This document shows, one piece after another, positions 6,826 through 10,842 of a stretch of 10,842 nt of DNA (its first letter is position 1; every line of letters begins with the position of its first letter). Source of the DNA: Nitrospinota bacterium (lineage in GTDB: Bacteria; Nitrospinota; Nitrospinia; UBA9942). A program made the position numbers and the translations under genes. Under the pieces are notes generated by a model. It did no database searches and had not been told where the DNA came from. It was given only the letters and a program-made list of their open reading frames with translations. The stretch spans positions 1-10,842 of the forward strand of contig DNJG01000153.1 of NCBI GenBank assembly GCA_003489165.1, written 5' to 3'.

Positions 6826-7345
6826 TAAAAAAGAAAAATTTGAGCAAATTGCCGTCCCTTATTTCAATATCCTCTATAATTCTGCATACAGGATGACAGG
6901 AAATAGGAATAACGCAGAAGACCTTGTTCAGGACGTATTTTTATCGGCATATAAGTCATTTCATCAGTTTGTAGAGGGAACAAACTGCAAGGCATGGCTG
7001 TTTAAGATATTAAGAAATACATTTATAAATAGGATAAAAAAGGAGATGAGAGAAGTGAGAGGAGTTCAGGAGGTGAGGAGTTCAGGAGGTGAGGAGTTTC
7101 ACTCATCAACTCATCAACTCATCAACTCATCAACTGTTATGGATGAGGGGTTTGATGAAACCATTCAGAAGTCTCTCAACAAACTCCCTGAGGAATTTCG
7201 TATGGCGATTATACTGTGTGATGTAGAGGGATTTTCATATCAGGAGATATCTGAGGTTTTAGAGTGCCCTGTTGGGACTGTTCGCTCCCGTATAAACCGT
7301 GCAAGGAGATTTCTTGCTGAAGAACTAAAGGACTTAAGGGCGTAG
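6815..7345 (+). CDS. ECF-type RNA polymerase sigma factor
   Basis: A 176-residue sigma factor of the extracytoplasmic-function class, which redirects RNA polymerase to a small regulon. Sigma region 2 spans about residues 12-76, with AEDLVQDVFLSAY (34-46) and CKAWLFKILRNTFINR. Sigma region 4 spans about 117-170, with LPEEFRMAIILCDVEGFSYQEIS followed by the helix-turn-helix GTVRSRINRARR. The linker residues 82-107 are encoded by an 8-nt repeat array and are unlikely to be ancestral; without them the length would be near 150. The ATG at 6815 overlaps the glycosyltransferase stop by 11 nt, and mutL begins 8 nt downstream, so the three are probably cotranscribed. No anti-sigma gene with a zf-HC2 domain or membrane anchor follows, which is unusual for this class. 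The regulon is unknown. Confidence 0.93.
   Translation: MEDDKKEKFEQIAVPYFNILYNSAYRMTGNRNNAEDLVQDVFLSAYKSFHQFVEGTNCKAWLFKILRNTFINRIKKEMREVRGVQEVRSSGGEEFHSSTHQLINSSTVMDEGFDETIQKSLNKLPEEFRMAIILCDVEGFSYQEISEVLECPVGTVRSRINRARRFLAEELKDLRA
7059..7135. repeat. Octamer foldback array inside the sigma factor gene
   Basis: The left arm has two exact 16-nt copies of gaggagttcaggaggt (7059-7074, 7075-7090) plus a half copy (7091-7098); each 16-mer is two related octamers. The right arm has four exact copies of actcatca (7101-7132) plus act. The reverse complement of the right-hand word is one base from gaggagtt. Pairing 7063-7097 with 7101-7135 gives 27 of 35 matches around a 3-nt loop, with mismatches recurring mostly every 8 nt. 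The array stays in frame and encodes sigma residues 82-107. Confidence 0.92.
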
Positions 7346-7353
7346 AGAAAATT

Positions 7354-9171
7354 ATGAGTAGCAGAATTATAAAGTTACCCGATGAGCTGGCTAATTGTAT
7401 AGCAGCAGGTGAGGTGGTCGAGAGGCCTGCTTCTGTAGTCAGGGAGCTTATTGATAATTCAATAGATGCAGGTGCCGGTAATATTACAATAGAAATTAAG
7501 GGCAGCGGCAAGAGGTATATAAGGGTGACTGATGACGGTATTGGCATGACAAGGGATGATGCTGTCCTGTGTTTTGAAAGGCATGCAACAAGTAAGATAA
7601 AAACTATTAAAGACCTAAATGCCATTACTACACTTGGGTTTAGAGGCGAGGCACTTCCGAGCATTGCAGCTGTTTCTAATGTAAGATTATCTACCTGTAA
7701 TGAAGGAGAATCTGTAGGAACGGAGATGGATATTAATAATGGGGCAGTGAAGTCAGTAAAGGATGCCCCGCCGGTAAAAGGGACATCAGTTGAGGTTAAA
7801 GACCTTTTTTTAAACATACCTGCACGGCTAAAATTTTTGAAGTCAGATACAACAGAAACTTCACATATTATAGAAATTGTAAATCAGCACGCCTTATCTC
7901 ATCCGGTGATAAAATTCAGAATGGAAAGGGAGGGGGAAAGGCTGATTGACACCTTTTCAACGAATGATAGATTAAATCGCATAGCATCTATTTTTGGAAA
8001 TGAGATGGTGAACAATCTTATGCCTGTTGAAGAAAAATATTCGTCCAGCTTAAAACTCAGTGTCAGGGGGTATATTTCCAAGATAGGTTTAGATACTGGA
8101 AACAGGGGGAAGCAGTATGTATTTGTAAATAACCGATATATCAGGGACAGGGTTATAAGCCATGCAGTTTATGAGGCATATAAGACTATGTTATCAAGAG
8201 ATAGACATCCAATGTATTTTTTATTTTTAGATATTGACCCGAGAATGATAGATGTTAATGTCCACCCGACAAAGATTGAGGTGAGGTTTGTGCAGCAAGG
8301 TGAGATTCATGACTTTATAAGAGATGCTGTAAGGGATAGTATGAGGAGAGGAGAGGGGACAGAAGTCAGAAGACAGATGACAGAAAACAGAGCAGCCTTC
8401 ACTCCTCAGCCTTCAGTCTCAATAGATTATTATAAAGACAGGGTTAAAGAGACAACTGAAAGGTATATATCAAGTCATGAAACAGATTTATTGAATGCAG
8501 AATGCAGAATGCAAAGTGCAGAATATAAAATAAACTCCGAACTCCGAACTCCGAACTCCGAACTTTCATTGTCTCCTGAAATGGAATCAGACCTCTCCAA
8601 ATTCAAGCCGATTGGACAGATATTCAACTCTTTCATGATTCTTCAGGGGGTTGACAATATTATATTTATAGACCAGCATACTGCACATGAAAGAATTTTA
8701 TATGAGAGATTATTAAATAAGATGAGAGATTCAAAGATAGAAGTTCAAACCATGCTTTTACCTGTGAATATTGAGTTGCCAAGTAAGGAGTCATTAGTAT
8801 TGCAATCAAATCTTGACAATTTTAGAAAATTGGGGTTTGATATAGAATCTTTTGGAGAGAATAGTTTTGTGATAAGGTCAGTGCCGTCAATTCTCTCCGG
8901 AGATGACTGTAAACAGGCAGTGAAAGATATCCTTAATAAACTTGTATCAGAGCAAAAAGGCACATCTTTTGATGAGGTTATTAATAAAATGATTTTGGTA
9001 ATGGCTTGCAGGGGTGCTGTTAAGACAGGGCAGATTTTGAGTATAGAGGAGATGGGTTCCCTGCTCAAAGAACTGATGAATACAAACAGGCCATTTACCT
9101 GCCCTCACGGCAGACCCATTGCACTAAGCATAGAAAAGGGACAGATATTAAAGGGGTTTTTGAGAAGGTAG
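7354..9171 (+). CDS. mutL: DNA mismatch repair protein MutL (endonuclease type)
   Basis: MutL couples mismatch recognition by MutS to strand removal. The 605-residue product has an N-terminal GHKL ATPase domain (about 1-330): IAAGEVVERPASVVRELIDNS with catalytic E31 and N35, DDGIGM (60-65), RHATSKI and GFRGEAL (95-101). The C-terminal dimerisation domain starts near residue 410 and carries the endonuclease set: DQHTAHERILYE from D440, ACR at 551-553 and CPHGRP at 583-588. This is the nicking class found in bacteria without MutH; the usual DQHA is DQHT here, a mild change. The linker between domains contains two heptamer arrays, encoding residues 336-356 and about 380-404. The ATG at 7354 is 8 nt after the sigma factor stop with only a weak agagaaa as ribosome binding site, which suggests coupling to upstream translation. 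Confidence 0.97.
   Translation: MSSRIIKLPDELANCIAAGEVVERPASVVRELIDNSIDAGAGNITIEIKGSGKRYIRVTDDGIGMTRDDAVLCFERHATSKIKTIKDLNAITTLGFRGEALPSIAAVSNVRLSTCNEGESVGTEMDINNGAVKSVKDAPPVKGTSVEVKDLFLNIPARLKFLKSDTTETSHIIEIVNQHALSHPVIKFRMEREGERLIDTFSTNDRLNRIASIFGNEMVNNLMPVEEKYSSSLKLSVRGYISKIGLDTGNRGKQYVFVNNRYIRDRVISHAVYEAYKTMLSRDRHPMYFLFLDIDPRMIDVNVHPTKIEVRFVQQGEIHDFIRDAVRDSMRRGEGTEVRRQMTENRAAFTPQPSVSIDYYKDRVKETTERYISSHETDLLNAECRMQSAEYKINSELRTPNSELSLSPEMESDLSKFKPIGQIFNSFMILQGVDNIIFIDQHTAHERILYERLLNKMRDSKIEVQTMLLPVNIELPSKESLVLQSNLDNFRKLGFDIESFGENSFVIRSVPSILSGDDCKQAVKDILNKLVSEQKGTSFDEVINKMILVMACRGAVKTGQILSIEEMGSLLKELMNTNRPFTCPHGRPIALSIEKGQILKGFLRR
8359..8421. repeat. First heptamer array in the MutL linker
   Basis: Five heptamers acagaag, tcagaag, acagatg, acagaaa, acagagc (8359-8393) are followed directly by four of the opposite sense: agccttc, actcctc, agccttc, agtctca (8394-8421). 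The gaag cores of the first run face the cttc cores of the second: 8364-8388 against 8395-8419 pairs at 17 of 25 positions. It encodes MutL residues 336-356 (from TEVRRQ to QPSVSI), just after the ATPase domain ends. Confidence 0.75.
8493..8565. repeat. Second heptamer array in the MutL linker
   Basis: Three exact gaatgca units (8493-8513) and two decayed ones (8514-8527) are followed, after 5 nt, by four exact aactccg units (8533-8560) and a partial one. The two words are only weakly complementary (4 of 7), so the foldback is poor, but the two-run architecture matches the neighbouring array. The encoded peptide contains NAECRMQSAEY and NSELRTPNSEL, low-complexity sequence with no conserved MutL motif. 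The exact copies suggest it is younger than the array at 8359. Confidence 0.92.
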
Positions 9172-9210
9172 TGTAAAAAGTATAATGGTGACAAAGAGAA
9201 TTAATGGAGT

Positions 9211-9340
9211 AAATTCCAAATCTCAAGCACCAAATTACAAATAAGCGCCAAATACCAATGACCAAATAATCAAAAGGTTTTGAATTTGGTATTTGAGTTT
9301 TGAGATTTATTTGGGATTTGGATTTTGGAATTTGAAATTT
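9211..9340. repeat. Long heptamer foldback repeat upstream of guaB
   Basis: The left arm is five heptamers (aaattcc, aaatctc, aagcacc, aaattac, aaataag; 9211-9245), a 4-nt spacer (9246-9249) and three more (aaatacc, aatgacc, aaataat; 9250-9270). After a 10-nt loop the right arm mirrors this exactly in the opposite sense: three heptamers (9281-9301), a 4-nt spacer (9302-9305) and five heptamers (9306-9340). Heptamer pairing is about 39 of 56. The rest of the 216-bp mutL-guaB gap holds an AT-rich tail with ctctgtggttaaat (9348-9361) and the guaB ribosome binding site. I see no clear promoter or T-tract terminator. Confidence 0.85.
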
Positions 9341-9375
9341 ATTTATCCTCTGTGGTTAAATTTGACAATATATTC

Positions 9376-9382
9376 AGGAGGT
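9376..9382 (+). promoter_or_regulatory. Strong Shine-Dalgarno of guaB
   Basis: AGGAGGT at 9376-9382 lies 5 nt before the ATG at 9388. It is the strongest ribosome binding site in the window and fixes the guaB start. It contrasts with the weak or absent sites before purF and mutL. Confidence 0.9.
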
Positions 9383-9387
9383 AACAA

Positions 9388-10842
9388 ATGCTAAATAAGG
9401 AAATAAAGGAGTGTCTCACATTTGATGATGTCCTTCTCCTTCCGGGGAAATCATCTGTACTTCCAAAGGAGGCGGATATATCAACCTATATCACCAAAAA
9501 GGTAAAACTTAATTGCCCGTTGGTCAGTGCCCCTATGGATACAGTTACTGAGGCAGGTCTTGCGATTGCCCTTGCACAGGAGGGCGGGATAGGCATAATA
9601 CACAAAAATCTCTCAGTTGAAGAACAGGTTAATGAAGTTGAAAAGGTGAAGAGGTCTGTAAGCGGCATGATAGTAGAGCCGATTACTATGTCTCCTGATG
9701 AAAGTATCAGCAAGGCTCTTGATGTAATGAGGAAGTATCAGATTTCTGGTATACCAATTACAAAAGGAGAAAAACTGGTTGGTATCCTTACAAACAGGGA
9801 TTTGAGATTTGAGACAGACCTGAAAAAAAGGATATCCGAACTGATGACAAAAGACGGTTTGGTGACAGTGCCTTTAGGGACTACCCTCGAGCAGTCAAAA
9901 GAGCTTCTTCATAAGAACAGAATTGAGAAGCTATTGGTAGTTGATAAAGAAGGAAACCTTAAAGGGCTTATTACAATAAAGGATATAGAAAAGAACAGAA
10001 AATATCCATCTGCAGCTAAGGACAGCTTTGGAAGGCTTATAGTAGGTGCGGCGGTAGGAATATCAAATGACAGAAAGGAAAGGGTTAAGGCGCTCGTGAA
10101 GGCAGGTGCGGATATAATTGTGGTAGATACAGCCCACGGTCATTCTGAGTATGTAATCAAGGTCATTGAGTCAATTAAGGGTGAATATCCTGATATTCAG
10201 GTGGTTGGCGGGAATGTGGCAACTCCTGGAGGGACAGAGGATTTAATAAAGGCAGGTGTTGATGCTGTAAAAGTCGGAATAGGCCCAGGCTCTATATGCA
10301 CGACACGGATTATTGCCGGCGTCGGGGTCCCGCAGATAACTGCAATTACCGAATGCTCAAAGGTTGCAGATAAGTATGGCATACCTGTCATTGCAGACGG
10401 CGGTATAAAGTATTCCGGGGACATTACAAAGGCAATTGCAGCAGGTGCAAGGTGTGTGATGATTGGAAGCTTATTCGCCGGGACAGAGGAGAGTCCGGGA
10501 GAAAAGATATTATATCAAGGACGAAGTTATAAGGAATACAGGGGAATGGGCTCTATCGGTGCTATGGCAGAGGGGAGTTCGGACAGGTATTTTCAGGATT
10601 TGCAGTTCACAGAGACAAAGCTTGTCCCTGAAGGTGTAGAGGGGAGGATTCCATATAAAGGTTCTCTCTCATTTACTGTTCATCAACTACTCGGCGGGTT
10701 GAGGGCAGGTATGGGATATACCGGATGCAGGAATATAGAGGAAGTAAGAAAAAATACAGGATTTATCAGAATAACCCAGTCAGGCTTGAGGGAAAGTCAT
10801 GTCCACGATGTTATAATAACAAAGGAGGCACCAAATTATATA
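9388..10842 (+). CDS. guaB: Inosine-5'-monophosphate dehydrogenase (3' end cut by the window)
   Basis: GuaB oxidises IMP to XMP with NAD+, the rate-limiting step to GMP. The frame is open for 485 codons to the last base, ending KEAPNYI; E. coli IMPDH is 488 residues, so only a few codons are missing. The barrel begins LTFDDVLLLPG and SAPMDTVTE. A CBS-domain pair occupies about residues 94-200 (MSPDESISKALDVM, GILTNRD, PLGTTLEQSKELL, GLITIKDIEK), the usual nucleotide-sensing insert. The catalytic loop GPGSICTTRI places the cysteine at C304; ADGGIKYSGD binds the IMP phosphate. The flap YRGMGSIGAM, DRYFQ and PEGVEGR follow. The gene stands apart from mutL across a 216-bp gap with its own strong ribosome binding site, so it may be transcribed separately, although I cannot identify a promoter. 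Confidence 0.97.
   Translation, partial: MLNKEIKECLTFDDVLLLPGKSSVLPKEADISTYITKKVKLNCPLVSAPMDTVTEAGLAIALAQEGGIGIIHKNLSVEEQVNEVEKVKRSVSGMIVEPITMSPDESISKALDVMRKYQISGIPITKGEKLVGILTNRDLRFETDLKKRISELMTKDGLVTVPLGTTLEQSKELLHKNRIEKLLVVDKEGNLKGLITIKDIEKNRKYPSAAKDSFGRLIVGAAVGISNDRKERVKALVKAGADIIVVDTAHGHSEYVIKVIESIKGEYPDIQVVGGNVATPGGTEDLIKAGVDAVKVGIGPGSICTTRIIAGVGVPQITAITECSKVADKYGIPVIADGGIKYSGDITKAIAAGARCVMIGSLFAGTEESPGEKILYQGRSYKEYRGMGSIGAMAEGSSDRYFQDLQFTETKLVPEGVEGRIPYKGSLSFTVHQLLGGLRAGMGYTGCRNIEEVRKNTGFIRITQSGLRESHVHDVIITKEAPNYI

Noticed and set aside
7059..7135. CRISPR-like array
   Set aside because: The units are contiguous 8-16-nt words without unique spacers, and no cas gene is present.
7209..7817. 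202-codon open frame on the minus strand
   Set aside because: It lies opposite the 3' end of the sigma factor gene and the start of mutL, both with clear motifs. Its product is low-complexity and Ser/Thr/Leu-rich with no recognisable family, as expected from the antisense of a real gene.
9362..9374. TTGACA followed by TATATT before guaB as a promoter
   Set aside because: The hexamers are only 1 nt apart, and a -10 at 17 nt from TTGACA would fall on the guaB start codon. TATATT has no -35 at the right distance.

Overview
The window looks like a chromosomal housekeeping stretch from an AT-rich Gram-negative bacterium, with every gene on the + strand. The heptose genes gmhA and hldE imply an LPS outer membrane. 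Arg codons are mostly AGA/AGG and ATA is common for Ile. A MutL carrying its own endonuclease motif suggests a lineage without MutH. I cannot place it to phylum from sequence alone; an uncultivated Nitrospirota- or Desulfobacterota-like lineage is a guess.

Layout. Positions 1-251 hold a possible 3' end of an upstream gene (1-78), a candidate sigma-70 promoter (112-140) and a heptamer array touching the gmhA start. A tightly overlapping block follows: gmhA (252-821), bifunctional hldE (811-2274) and a conserved gene of unknown function (2271-3215, TTG start, 4-nt overlap). After a 101-bp gap filled by a foldback repeat come purB (3317-4612) and purF (4653-6023). A short gap leads to a second overlapping block: family 2 glycosyltransferase (6091-6825), ECF-type sigma factor (6815-7345) and mutL (7354-9171). 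A 216-bp gap holding a long foldback repeat precedes guaB (9388 to the window end, lacking only its last few codons).

Functionally there are two steps of ADP-heptose synthesis for LPS core, three purine enzymes (PurF opens the IMP pathway, PurB acts twice in it, GuaB commits IMP to GMP), a mismatch-repair endonuclease, a sigma factor and a glycosyltransferase. I see no phage, transposase, CRISPR or toxin genes.

The most unusual content is a layer of short-word repeat arrays across genes and gaps. Each is a tandem run of a 7-, 8- or 10-nt word, often followed by a second run in the opposite sense so that the pair folds back. The words differ from array to array but the architecture recurs. 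Intergenic arrays lie at 211-245, 3220-3294 and 9211-9340. Four lie in frame inside coding regions: the glycosyltransferase (6394-6428), the sigma2-sigma4 linker (7059-7135), and two in the MutL interdomain linker (8359-8421, 8493-8565). They look like insertions tolerated only where the protein is flexible. The second point of interest is the uncharacterised gene translationally coupled to hldE.
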